In this document: piece by piece, positions 21,724 to 32,400 of the stretch
Layout of the letters: the number at the start of each line of letters is the position of its first letter
How positions within the stretch are numbered: position 1 is the stretch's first letter
Assembly (NCBI GenBank): GCA_025526915.1
Contig: JAHLKH010000021.1
Span: forward strand, 62,001-126,000
DNA length: 64,000 nucleotides
Direction: 5' to 3'
DNA from: Entophlyctis helioformis
Lineage: Eukaryota > Chytridiomycota > Chytridiomycetes > Chytridiales > Chytriomycetaceae
Program-made: the position numbers and the translations under genes
Notes under the pieces: model-generated
Database searches by the model: none
What the model saw: only the letters and a program-made list of their open reading frames with translations
Told to the model about the DNA's origin: nothing

Positions 21724-23100
21724 ATGCTCAGATCTCGCTGGGACTCGCTGCCGCTCGAGCTGCAGTGGGCCATTGTCGACGCCGCCGGCCCTCTGACGCA
21801 GCTGCTGTGTGGCCGTGCGAGCCACATTGGCCGCTGCCCGCATCAGCACCCGTCCGTGCCACTGCCTGTGGACAGCCAACGCCGTCAAGCGTGGCACGAT
21901 GCCTTTGTGCTCGACTGGAACGGCGACCTGTACTTGCTGCCCGACTGCCGTCTGACGGCGGCCGACGTGCGGCTGGTCGCAAGCCGCTCCATGTACGCCC
22001 GGCTGTGCGCTCGCTTTCCAGACGACATGGGCAGCATCCTGTCGCATGTCCCGATGCGGCACGGCTGGCTGGACCTGCTGCACGGTGGCGGTCTGTTGAC
22101 GTCCGAGTCTGCCCCTGGCATGGCTGTTGTGGCTGCACAGCACGGCTACGTGGCCCTGCTGCTCCACATCCTCGACGATCTGCAAGGGCAAGGCCGACTG
22201 GCGGATGTGGACGCGGGCAGCATGGTCAGATTTGCTGCGAGGTCGGGACACATGGACGTGCTGGCTCTGCTTGCGGGCCGGTTCCCCGATGCGGACGAGT
22301 GGGCGACGAACGCCATGGACCATGCTGCCGAGGCTGGGCATCTGGACGCCATGCAGTGGCTGCATTCGACGCTTGGCAAGGGATGCACGACCCGGGCGAT
22401 GGACAGGGCGGCTGGCGGCGGGCATCTGGCTGTCGTGCAATGGCTGCACGCCAACCGACGCGAAGGTTGCACGAAGCAGGCGATGGACCGCGCATCGCTT
22501 GGCGGGCACTTGGACGTTGTGCAGTGGCTGCATGCCCACCGCGGGGAAGGCTGTTCCGCCTTGGCCATCGAGTGGTCGGTCTGCAAGTCCAGGCTCGCTG
22601 TCCTCGAGTTTCTGTTGGTGCACTATCCTGATCTTGGTTGCTCGCAGACGGCATACATCACTGCATCGGCAAACGGGTTTCTAGGCGTGATGCAGCTCCT
22701 GCACACTCTGCGTCCAGACAAGCGCGGCTTGGTCTGCGCATCGGCAATGGACGCTGCCGCCACCAACGGGCATCTGGAGATGCTTGTGTGGCTGCTGGAA
22801 ACGTACCGCAGCGTGGGTTGCACAGCCGAGGCCATGGATGGTGCTGCCCGCAACAACCATGTGCATGTGGTGCAGTGGCTGCATGAGAACAGGAACGAAG
22901 GATGCACACCCGGTGCACTGGCATGGGCGGCATTTCGCGGGTTTGCAGATATGGTGCGGTTGCTCATGACCATTCTTCCTGCTGGCCTGGCAGACGGACG
23001 TGATGCTGGCGAGCTGCAGGATGCGCTGCAACTGGCAAGAGACTGGGCGGTCGAAGGTGGGCATGGCGATGCCATACTGCCTCTTTTGCTTCTGAATTGA
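21724..23100 (+). CDS. F-box-like ankyrin-repeat protein (WLH-type repeats)
   Basis: Single exon, 458 residues from the ATG at 21724. The N-terminus (WDSLPLELQWAIVDAAGPL) resembles an F-box-like helix. Then come divergent ankyrin repeats of the form GHLxxVQWLHxxRxEGCTxxAMDxA, about ten in a row. The same architecture, including the WDTF/WNGDLxLLPD linker block, occurs in the gene at 60740-62641, so the two are paralogues. Such WLH ankyrin proteins form large families in chytrids, amoebae and giant viruses. Role unknown; an SCF-type adaptor role would fit if the F-box is real. Confidence 0.8.
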   Translation: MLRSRWDSLPLELQWAIVDAAGPLTQLLCGRASHIGRCPHQHPSVPLPVDSQRRQAWHDAFVLDWNGDLYLLPDCRLTAADVRLVASRSMYARLCARFPDDMGSILSHVPMRHGWLDLLHGGGLLTSESAPGMAVVAAQHGYVALLLHILDDLQGQGRLADVDAGSMVRFAARSGHMDVLALLAGRFPDADEWATNAMDHAAEAGHLDAMQWLHSTLGKGCTTRAMDRAAGGGHLAVVQWLHANRREGCTKQAMDRASLGGHLDVVQWLHAHRGEGCSALAIEWSVCKSRLAVLEFLLVHYPDLGCSQTAYITASANGFLGVMQLLHTLRPDKRGLVCASAMDAAATNGHLEMLVWLLETYRSVGCTAEAMDGAARNNHVHVVQWLHENRNEGCTPGALAWAAFRGFADMVRLLMTILPAGLADGRDAGELQDALQLARDWAVEGGHGDAILPLLLLN

Positions 23101-23214
23101 ACAATGAAGGTTCCTGGCAATCTGATCGTGGCGAGATGGATGGAATGCGGCTTGGTAAGTCGCTTTGCATTGTGTTTGTTCTTTAGGAATAATAATGTTT
23201 TGGAGAATTTCCAG

Positions 23215-23529
23215 TGTAGCGGGCCAAGTCTGTGCAGTCGGTCAGATACGCTTCATTACACACACGTGGTAGCATTCAAGGCCGAACCTGTGCAGTCGGT
23301 CAGATACGCTTAGAGCCGACTGCACGCAGGGCAAGGCACGCTTTAAGTACGCGGCCTAACACACTCGACATGAGGCAACAGCCCGAAACAACTTGTGGCG
23401 TCTAGGCGCGCCCCAACTGTGGGTTGCGCCCCTCGGCCGAATGGCCGAGTCTCATGTCCAATCCTGAGACATCGAGAGGCGCATCCCCCTGGAGGCGATC
23501 CACCGAGCTAGGCGGCTGAGCCCGTAACA
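23215..23529 (-). repeat. 3' LTR of the Ty3/gypsy element
   Basis: 315 bp, starting TGTTACGGGCTC and ending CCCGCTACA on the minus strand. It contains two direct copies of a 21-bp block including GTGCAGTCGGTCAGATACGC, about 60 bp apart, which may be a promoter or enhancer repeat. The last 42 codons of pol lie inside this LTR. Confidence 0.93.
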
Positions 23530-26500
23530 TTCCTCCCTTCCTAGAGGACGTCACGTCCGCAGACGACAAGGCCGGGCGAGCGCGTTGCACGATGGGAACG
23601 CCGCGCGTGTCGCGCTGAATGCCAGTAACGGCAGGTGCTGGTGCCGCGATGCGTGGCGGAGCGGCCGCTGCTGCTGGAACCGGCGTGAGCGGCTGATTGG
23701 ACGCTCCTCCATAGAACACGTCTGTCTGCGGGCTGTAGTATGGTGCGAGGTGGTCGCCATTGACAAGATTCTCGAGCATGGATCCGTTGGCGCGCATCAA
23801 TCGGTACGTGTCGTTGGGCCCGACCTCCTGCACAATGTATGGCCCGGTCCACGAGAGCTCAAACTTGGTCTTGTCGTGATGCTTCTGCTTGACGTACTCG
23901 CCCACGACAAACCGATCTGCTTGCACCGTGTGCGTCGTGTTGTAGCGCTCCTCCATGCGTTTGGCCTGAGCCTGCGATCGCACGTACGCGGCCTGGCGTG
24001 CAAGACCGACCTCATCGAGACCGCGGGCGGTCCAGGCGGCCATGTCCTGCCAGTCCTTGGGATCGTACTCATGCGGCAGGCTGTCATCTCCGAGTAGGCG
24101 CGGCTCGACTCCAAACAGCAAGTAGAACGGCGAGTAGCCCGTGACCTCGTGGCGCCGCGTGCGCAGCGCGAGCAGAGCCTGTGGCACGTACTTGTCCCAG
24201 CGCTCGGGCGATCCGGCGCACAGCTTGGTGAGAATGGCGTTCAGCGACCGGTGCATGCGCTCGACGGCTCCATTCGTGCGCGGATGGTACGGCGTCGACG
24301 GCAGGTGGTTGGTCGCTTGCAGCTTGAGATACTCGCGCAGACCGTCGTTGGTGAACACGTTCGCGCGATCCGTGATAATCTCGCGTGGTGCACCAAACTG
24401 GCACAGGATCTCCTCGTAGATGAACTTGGCGGCGGTCGTGGCGTCGCGGTTGGGATACGCCTTGGCCACCACCCAGCGTGTGGCGTAGTCGATCGCGGTG
24501 AACAGCTGCGTGTTGCCGTCGGCCGTCGCAGGCAGATCCTGCACAATATCCACCCCCCACCTCTCAAAGGGCAGCGCGGCGGGCTCGAGCGGATGCAGCG
24601 GGTTGCGAACCGACGGCGCTGGCGTCTCGTGCAGCTGACAGACCGAGCAGCGGCGCACAAACTCGATCAGCTCAGCCTCCATGTTGGGCCACCAGTAGCG
24701 CGTCTGCAGCACGCCATACAGCGAGGCGGCGCCCATGTGGCCGAGCGTGCGGTGGAACTTGTCCATGATGGCGTCGCGCTCCGTAGACACAATGAATGGC
24801 ACCACAAACTCCTTGCCGTTGACCATGACCCGTCGCTGCAGAGTGTCGTCGCGCAGCACAAACAGGCGGTTCTGCTGCGAGATCAGAGCAGTGTGGCGCG
24901 GCGACAGACCAGGCGGCACCGTGTTGTTGAGCTTGAACTGGAGCGCGTGCATCGGCCAATCGCGCTCTGGATCCAGCTGCGGCGGTGCGGCTGGTGCGGC
25001 TTCCAGTGGGTGCAGCTGAACAGCGTCAGCGCGAATGCCATACGGGTCAGCATCGATGATCGGAACCGCGGGCTCGGGCAGGTCGGTGCGGCGGGACGGC
25101 GCGTCTGCAGGCTGCCACTTGCCAGGCGTGTACTCCAGCGACGGCCCGTAGTGCTCAAACTCCAGCTGCCAACCCCACTGCCGTGGCCCAGGTCGATCCA
25201 ACCCCTTCAGCCACGTCAGCGGCTGGTGATCCGTGTGCACAATCGTGCGGACGCCATCCACATAACAGCGCCAAGTGCGCAGCGCGTGAATCACAGCCAT
25301 CGCCTCGCGCTCGGTCGCCGAGTAGTTGCGTTCCGCCGGCGACAGCTTGTGCGACAAGAACGCGATCGGCTGGTGGCCCTTGCCGTGATCCTGCGAGAGC
25401 ACGCCGCCGACGGCGTCCTGGCTGGCATCCGTCCATACGTGCATTGGCTTGCTGAAGTCTGGCGCGGCGCAGACGGGCGCCGAGACGAGCGCGTCCTTGA
25501 GCGCCTGGAACGCCGCCATCTCGTCCGGGCCCATGGCGAACGGCACGTCCTTGCGTGTAAGGCGGTTGAGCGGGATGGCGATGCGGCCGTAGTCGCGGAC
25601 AAAGCGGCGGTAATAGTTGCAAAGCCCCATGAACGACTGCAACTGTACCAACTCCTTAGGCACTGGCCAGCTGGCAATCGCCTCCAGCTTGCGCGGATCC
25701 GGCCGAATGCCCGCGGCTGAGACCAGGTGGCCGCAGTATTCGACCTCGTCGAGGCCGAACCGGCACTTCTTGGCATTGGCGACCAGTCCGTACTTGGCCA
25801 GCCGCTCGAACACCGCCGGACGCGCTCCTGCAGCTGTTGGTCATCAGCCGCATACACAAGGATGTCATCGAGATACACAACGCAAATGCTATCGACCAAA
25901 CCCTCCAGCACACGATTCATCATGCGCTGGTAGGTGGCCGGCGCATTTCTCAGCCCAAATGGCATAGCCAAGTACTCAAACTGTCCATACCGCGTGTTGA
26001 ATGCAGTGTATTGGACTGAGTCTTCAGCCATGGGCACCTGCTGGTAGCCAGACTGCATGTCCAGCACCGCAAAGCGCCGCATGCCATACAACCGATCCAG
26101 GTTGTCATCAATGCGCGGCAAACCCGTCGCATCGGCTTTGGTCTGCTGGTTCAGTGCGCGATAATCCACGCACATCCGCAGAGTGCCGTCCTTCTTTTTG
26201 ACAAAGAGGATCGGCAGCGACCATGGGCTGCTACTGGGGCGGATGACGCCAGCCTCCAGCAGTGCGATCAGCTGCTTGCGCACCTCATCGAGCTCTCGCG
26301 GGCTCATGCGGTACGCCTGCCGCTTGACCGGCGTGCTGTCCAACAGCTCAATCCGGTGCATGCCATGCTCACCCAGCTGTGCAAGCTCTTTAGAGATTTT
26401 GAGCTTGCTACCAGCGGGCGGGAGGACGCCAGGGAACTCCCTGCGCAAGGTCTCGACCCACTCGGGGAACGATCCATCCTCCTCCGGAGTGGCGGCGAGC

Positions 26501-27285
26501 TCGAACAGGCTGACAGCCCACTCGATCTCGCCGCGCTTGTTGGCCCGCTTGAACTGATCATACGACATCAGTTCAACGGCGCTGGCGGCGAGCGACGCAG
26601 GCGGCGAGCTGGCCTTGGCGTCAGCCATGGCGACTGGTCCACGCGGCGTGTTGGCACACAGTTGCCCGTCACGCCCGAACCGCCACTCGGCCCGGACCGC
26701 CTCGAGCCACGGCAGGCCCAGCACCAAGTCGTGGTGCTCGTCGATGGGTGCCACGAATGCATCCAGCCGACCCAGCGACTGACCGTCGGGCGTCTGCAGC
26801 TCAAACACGCACGCCTTGGACAGCGTGATGTCGTCCGAGCCGTCGCCAAGGCGTAGCGGTACGCCGCGTGGCAGCTGGTGTGTCTCGACCAGACCCTTGG
26901 CGACCAGCTGCTGGTACAGACGCAGACCGACGAAGTTGGCACCAGCGCCTGAGTCGCCCAATGCTGTGGCAGATACAGATCCGATGGCCACCGAGAATCG
27001 ACGGAGCGGGCGAGCCGATGGCGCGAAATCCAGCTTGAAAAACGACGCGCCAGATCTGCCCGCCACCACATCGGCGAATGAGCGCTTGGGCATGGGCATT
27101 GGCGGAGCAGGCGGGGTGGGCGGAGCAGGCGTCACAGGCTCCGCAGCAGGCACGGGTGGTGCAGGCAGCACCGGCGGGGCAGGCTTCATGGCGGGAGGGC
27201 TGCTAGATGGAGGTACCGGACGTGGCGATGGTTGTGTAGGAAGACTGCTTTCATTCCATACACGCTCATCACCACGCCGGCACCG
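23402..27285 (-). CDS. pol: Pol polyprotein of the Ty3/gypsy element (one frame break)
   Basis: The frame is open directly after the gag UGA at 27288-27286; the first ATG is at 27189. Domains: aspartic protease with DSGAG near 26950; reverse transcriptase with the YLDD active site near 25875; RNase H with WTDASQDAVGG, SATEREAMAVIHAL and HTDHQPL at about 25200-25460; integrase with an HHCC zinc finger (HRTLGHMGA ... RRCSVC) near 24650-24760 and a DDE core (GVDIVQDLP, IITDRANVF, NGAVERMHRS); then a GPY/F module (SWTGPYIVQE) near 23840. A single-base deletion near 25815-25845 (RT thumb) moves the frame. Translation ends inside the 3' LTR. No chromodomain is visible. Confidence 0.92.
23530..23541 (-). 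other. Polypurine tract
   Basis: On the minus strand GGAAGGGAGGAA directly precedes the 3' LTR. This is the position and composition expected for the plus-strand primer of reverse transcription. Confidence 0.75.
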
Positions 27286-28661
27286 TCAGTGCTGGGCGGG
27301 GCCCTCGGCAGACGGGCCGGCGGTGTTGGGGCCTGCGGCAGGGGTCGGGGCAGCAGGCACAACGCCAAGCCCGCGCAGGGCTGCGACCAGATCGGCCATG
27401 TTCACCGAGTGCAACTGCGCAGGGCGACGGTTTGGGAAACGGAACGTCGACCGGCAGTGTGGACGGTGCTGGCCCACGCCATGGCAGGTGAAACAGGTGT
27501 TGCGATCCTCAGCCGACTGGCGGTGACGTGGTCGGCTGGCTGGCATAAACGATGACAATGACGATGACGATGACGATGACGACGCCACAGGGTTGGCTTG
27601 GTGGAACACGACGCCTTCCATCGGGGTGGCGCCAGTCGCGCCTCGAGACGCCACCGAAGGGAGCGGGCCGCCGCGGAAGATGTCGTCCAGACCGCGGACG
27701 AACTCGCAGAGCTCTGGGAACGACATTGCGGCACGGCGCAGCTCACGACGCACCTCGATGGCGTAGGACTCCGAGAGGCCGCGCACCATCGTATCGGTGA
27801 GGAACTCGTCGTTGGCGGCGATGTCGAGGCCGCTTGCGAGGGACTCGAAGCGCGAAACGTAGGTGGTGCCAGTGGCGTGCCCTGCGACACTTTGACGAGG
27901 ACGTCCTTGATGCGGCTGAGCGCGGCAGCCGGCAGGAACGTGGCGCGGAAATCGGCGAGAAACTCCGCGCGGCGGACGCCACCAAAGCGGCTGACGTGGC
28001 GCACCAGCCACTGGCCCGCGGCGCCAATGAGCGCCGGGTGCAGAAGCGCCTCGAGCTCGTCCTCGCTCGCATGCGCGTACAACTTGAAGAACTGCTCCAG
28101 GCGTCGTTGGAAGTCTGTGGCCGCCTCGAGTTGGTTTGCCACACCGGCGAAAGTCCCGAGCGTGAACTTGCGTCGGACCTCGCGGCTCACGTCGTCCGCT
28201 GGACGGCCCGGGGCGGCTGTCGACGGACCGGCTTGTGGCGGGGCGACCGGCAGCGGCGCGACCGGCGGCTGATACATGGTGGCTCCAAACTCGGCGGCCG
28301 CGGCGATGATACTAGCTGGCGCGGCGTCGGGCAGCCTCGTGGCACGCCAAGCGGCAGCGGCGACCGCTTGCAGAAACGCCGAGGGCGTGGCTCCGGCGAC
28401 CATCGATGCGGTGGCCGCGACGGACTGGGCGCTGGCGTTCTGGGCTTGCGAGGCACCCAGCAGCGCGTTCACAATAAACGCAAGTTGCGTCTCCACTGGA
28501 CTGTTGACTGAAACAGTCGCGGCATCGACCCTCGTGGTGGATGCGATCTCGTTGTCCACGCCAGCGGCTCCTCCTTGAGCGGCGGCGGCTCCTCTGCCAG
28601 CACCGGCCTGATTGCCCTGTGCGGCGTCCTGCGGGTTTCCTTCGCTACTGAACACTGTCAT
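27286..28661 (-). CDS. gag: Gag of the Ty3/gypsy element (one frame break)
   Basis: Starts at the ATG at 28661. Ala-rich N-terminus, capsid-like region (FAGVANQLEAATDFQRRLEQ, FFKLYAHASEDELEALL), then after a one-base shift near 27870-27885 the frame continues (TYVSRFESLASGLDIAANDE). A zinc-knuckle-like motif CFTCHGVGQHRPHC lies near 27450-27500. The cysteine spacing is that of CCHC, but the histidine is at position 10 instead of 9. The frame ends at UGA (27288-27286) followed by CGG, and the same frame stays open into pol. Confidence 0.85.
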
Positions 28662-28665
28662 ACTT

Positions 28666-28679
28666 TCCCAGTGCTACCA
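28666..28679 (-). other. Primer-binding site
   Basis: Two bases downstream of the 5' LTR the minus strand reads TGGTAGCACTGGGA, complementary to a tRNA 3' end (...GUGCUACCA). The last nine bases differ by one from yeast initiator tRNA-Met, the usual Ty3 primer, so that primer is the best guess. Confidence 0.65.
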
Positions 28680-28681
28680 GT

Positions 28682-28995
28682 TGTAGCGGGCCAAGTCTGT
28701 GCAGTCGGTCAGATACGCTTCATTACACACACGTGGTAGCATTCAAGGCCGAACCTGTGCAGTCGGTCAGATACGCTTAGAGCCGACTGCACGCAGGGCA
28801 AGGCACGCTTTAAGTACGCGGCCTAACACACTCGACATGAGGCAACAGCCCGAAACAACTTGTGGCGTCTAGGCGCGCCCAACTGTGGGTTGCGCCCCTC
28901 GGCCGAATGGCCGAGTCTCATGTCCAATCCTGAGACATCGAGAGGCGCATCCCCCTGGAGGCGATCCACCGAGCTAGGCGGCTGAGCCCGTAACA
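28682..28995 (-). repeat. 5' LTR of the Ty3/gypsy element
   Basis: 314 bp, identical to the 3' LTR by eye except for one C missing in the CCCC run. It contains the same internal 21-bp direct repeat. It should carry the element promoter, directed leftward, away from the neighbouring tRNA gene. Confidence 0.93.
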
Positions 28996-29007
28996 AGACA
29001 TGGAAAT

Positions 29008-29079
29008 GGGTCACTGGTCTAAGGGTTATGATTCTCGCTCGGGTGCGAGGGGCTCCCGGTTCGAGTCCGGGGTGACCCC
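29008..29079 (+). tRNA. tRNA-Pro (CGG)
   Basis: Acceptor stem GGGTCAC pairs with GTGACCC. The D-arm (GGTCTAAGGGTTATGA) and the anticodon stem CTCGC/GCGAG match the eukaryotic tRNA-Pro consensus, and the B-box GGTTCGAGTCC is perfect (29058-29068). The anticodon reads CGG. The anticodon loop has only six bases (TCGGGT) where seven (TTCGGGT) are usual, so one T may be missing. A Pol III terminator (T5) follows at 29086-29090. Confidence 0.88.
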
Positions 29080-29479
29080 ATTTCCTTTTTGCACTTTTGC
29101 AGCGATCAGCTTGCACCAACCTGCATGCTCCCGCCTTTTTTGGTACGTCGGGCACTCGTCAGATCGCCCGTTTCGCAGCCGTCCGCAGCACCGTCTTCCA
29201 TACACCCACGACTCTTCAGAGTCCTCGCTTTGCAGTGACAAGCAGACCTTGGGGATGTGCGTCCACTCGCTCGCGAATGTGCGCGTTCGTTGAGGCTGTC
29301 CACGGCGTGTTCCGGCGGTCGTTATGGAGCCAACAAGGTGGCCGTGTGAGACCGGGGGGGATGCCACATCTGAGGGATCTGTGCATGCCACGCCAGCCTT
29401 CATCGCTGCCGTTTGCGGTGTCGTTTGCGGTGTCGTTTGCAACTGTTGTTGCCACAAAGCTGCACGGCAGACCAAGATC
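29080..29479 (+). other. Spacer between tRNA-Pro and RPC2
   Basis: After the T-rich terminator there is no convincing gene. The region probably contains the RPC2 promoter and 5' UTR, including GTTTGCGGTGTC direct repeats near 29410-29440. Confidence 0.45.
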
Positions 29480-32400
29480 ATGCGACGAACAGCAACAGCG
29501 TCCGCCGCCGGGCTCGCGGGGCTGGGCCTGGGCGGGTCCATGGGCGGCCAGCCGCAGAGCCACGGCCACGGCGAGCAGCAGCAGCCGCAGCACAAGCCGC
29601 TGGGCAAGGGCAAGGGCTCGTCGATATTCTCGACCGACACGCACGGCCGCGACGACCTTCGCTACTTTGGCAAGACGCTGACCGACCCCATCAACACGGC
29701 CGAGGTGCGTTCATGCGTCTGTTTTTTGCTCGCCTGCCGCCGCCGCGCTGCTGCTGGCTAGCCGGACACACATGCATGCGCCTGCATGCGGCCCCGGTGC
29801 TGACGCCCGCTGACGCCTGCTGCTCTTCAGGACAAGTGCGGCTGCTGCCGGCGTTCCTGCAGACAAAGGGCCTTGTCAAGCAGCACATCGACTCGTTCAA
29901 ACTACTTTCTCGAGACCGACATCAAGCTGATCGTGCAGGCCAATGCAAAGGTCGACTCGGACATTGACCCAACTTTTTCCTGCGCTTCCTCGACATCCGC
30001 ATCAGGCCGCCGCAGGCCGAGGATGTCCAAAGGGCATTGCCTATGAGCTCACGCCGCACGAGTGTCGCCTGCGCGACATTACGTACGCCGGCACGATCTG
30101 CGTGGACATTGAGTACGTGCGTGGCAAGCAGGTCATCATCAAGCGCAACATTGGAGATCGGCCGCATGCCCATCATGCTCAAAAGCTCGCGCTGTGTGTT
30201 GACCAACAAGTTTCCCGACGAGATTGCCGCGCTCGGCGAATGCCCCTCGACCCAGGTATTTCGTTTGTTTGTTTGCTGCTGCTGCTGACCGCCTTTGCCA
30301 ATAGCCGGCTGACTGGCTGATTTGCTTGGCGCTGCGTGGACAGGCGGCTACTTTATCATCCGCGGTGTCGAAAAGGTCATTCTCATCCAGGAGCAGCTGT
30401 CCAAGAACAGAATCATTGTTGAGACGGATCGCACCGGATGCATTGGCGCCAACGTCACCAGTTCAACCCACGAAAAGAAGAGTAAAACGGGTGTCGTGTA
30501 TGGCAAGACGGGCAAGATGGTCCTCAAGCACAACTCGTTGACCGCCGAAGTGCCCATCAGCGTCATCATGAAGGTTGGAGCAGCAATCCATGGTGGCCGT
30601 GCCTGTCTGAGCCGCAAGACCAACTCAATGCATTCGTGGCAAACAGGCAATGGGCATCGAGTCTGACCGCGAGATTGCCGAGCTCATTTGTGGCGGACGA
30701 TCTCGAGTATCTCGCCCTCTTCTCGCCGTCGTTGGAAGAGGCTGCTGGTCTCAAGATCAGCACGCAGCGCCAGGCCTCTCGAGTTCATTGTGGCAAGGTC
30801 AAAATGACCATTAAGCCTGGCCGCTTTGGTGCTCGCCGCGACTTGCTCGAGGAGGCCCGCGATCTGCTTGCAACTACTGTTCTCGCTCACGTGCCCGTGG
30901 ACTCGGACGATGCAGGCAATCTAAACTTCCGCCCCAAAGCCATCTACGTTGCCATCATGGTTCGCCGCACTTTACAGGCTGTCAAAGATGGCGGCATTGT
31001 CGACGACCGTGACTTTATCGGCAACAAGCGTCTCGAGCTTGCCGGACAGCTGCTTTCCCTTCTCTTTGAGGACTTGTTCAAGTCGTGGACCATGGCCATC
31101 AAGCGTGCCGTTGACAGTCAGCTCAAGCGCACCAACCGCACGACCCAGTACGATGCCTGCCGCTGCCGTGTCGCAGACGTCGCGTTTCATCACAGACGGT
31201 CTCTTCCGCTCCATCTCGTCGGGCAACTGGAACGTCAAGCGCTTCAAGATGGAGCGTGCTGGTGTCACGCAGGTCCTTTCTCGCCTCAGCTACGTCTCTG
31301 CTCTTGGCATGCTCACTCGCATCAGCTCTCAGTTTGAGAAGACGCGCAAGGTTGCTGGCCCGCGTAGTTTGCAGGCAAGTTGCTCTCAGACGGCCCTGCT
31401 TGCAATCACTGATCGCTGTTGACTAACGGGGCCGTGGTGGCATCAACAGACATCGCAATGGGGCATGCTGTGCCCATCCGACACGCCAGAAGGAGAGGCT
31501 TGTGGTCTCATCAAGAACTTGGCCCTCATGACCCACATCACAACCGACTCAGACGACAACGTCCCTGCGCAAGCTGTCTTATGTGCTCGGCGTCGAAGAC
31601 ATCAACCTGGTGTCTGGCTCTGATCTCTACGCGACCGCTGAAACGTACCTTGTCTTCCTCAACGGTGTGCTCGTTGGCGTGCACCGCAATGCCGAGCAGT
31701 TTTGTGCGCGATCTGCGCAAGCTGCGTCGCACGGGCCGTGTCAGTGCCTACGTCTCGGTCTACCGCACCGTCTCTCAGCGAACCATCAACATCAGTAGTG
31801 ATGGTGGCCGTGTCTGCCGTCCGCTGATCATTGTGGAGCGTGGCGTGCCCAAGGTTACCGAGAACGATGTGCGCGACATCATCCATGGCGTCAGGCGATT
31901 TGACGATCTCGTCGCCTCTGGAAAGGTCGAGTTCCTGGACACCAACGAGGAGACCGACTCGGACATTGCCGGTGTACGAACACGAGATCGTATGGACGCC
32001 GCCCCAAAAGGTCAGACCGGGACACGCGGCCACCGTCCTGGACATGCCCAACACGACGCATCTCGAGATTGCTCCCTTCACGGTGCTTGGCGCGGTTGCT
32101 GGCCTTATTCCGTACCCCCACCACAACCAGTCTCCCCGTAACACGTACCAGTGTGCCATGGGCAAGCAGGCGATTGGCACAATCGCATACAACCAGCTCA
32201 CGCGCATCGACACGCTCCTGTACCTCATGGTGTACCCGCAGCACCCATGGTGCGCACGCGAACCATTGAGCTGATTGGCTTTGACAAGGTGCCGGCCGGC
32301 CAGAACGCCACGGTGGCCGTCATGTCATACTCTGGCTACGACATTGAGGACGCACTGGTGCTCAACAAGGCGTCGGTTGATCGCGGATACGGCCGTTGCC

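Larger units (their letters stand above)
23215..28995 (-). mobile_element. Ty3/gypsy LTR retrotransposon, full length
   Basis: Two 314-315-bp LTRs (23215-23529 and 28682-28995) with TG...CA ends flank gag and pol on the minus strand. Domain order is protease, reverse transcriptase, RNase H, integrase, so it belongs to the Metaviridae/Ty3 group. The right (5') LTR ends 12 bp from a tRNA-Pro gene. Gag and pol each contain one single-base frame break, and no 5-bp target-site duplication is seen (left flank TCCAG, right flank AGACA). The near-identical LTRs (one indel at the CCCC run at 23408-23411) suggest a recent insertion. Confidence 0.95.

Noticed and set aside
25815..25845. Programmed frameshift inside reverse transcriptase
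   Set aside because: It lies in the middle of the RT domain, where recoding would serve no purpose, and no slippery heptamer is visible; a one-base loss is simpler.
23215..28995. 5-bp target-site duplication around the retrotransposon
   Set aside because: Flanking pentamers TCCAG and AGACA do not match, even when borders are moved by one or two bases.
32000..32075. Extra intron in RPC2 before the PNTTHLEI block
   Set aside because: A GTATGG donor exists, but no acceptor falls close to the conserved block; a small insertion or indel fits as well.
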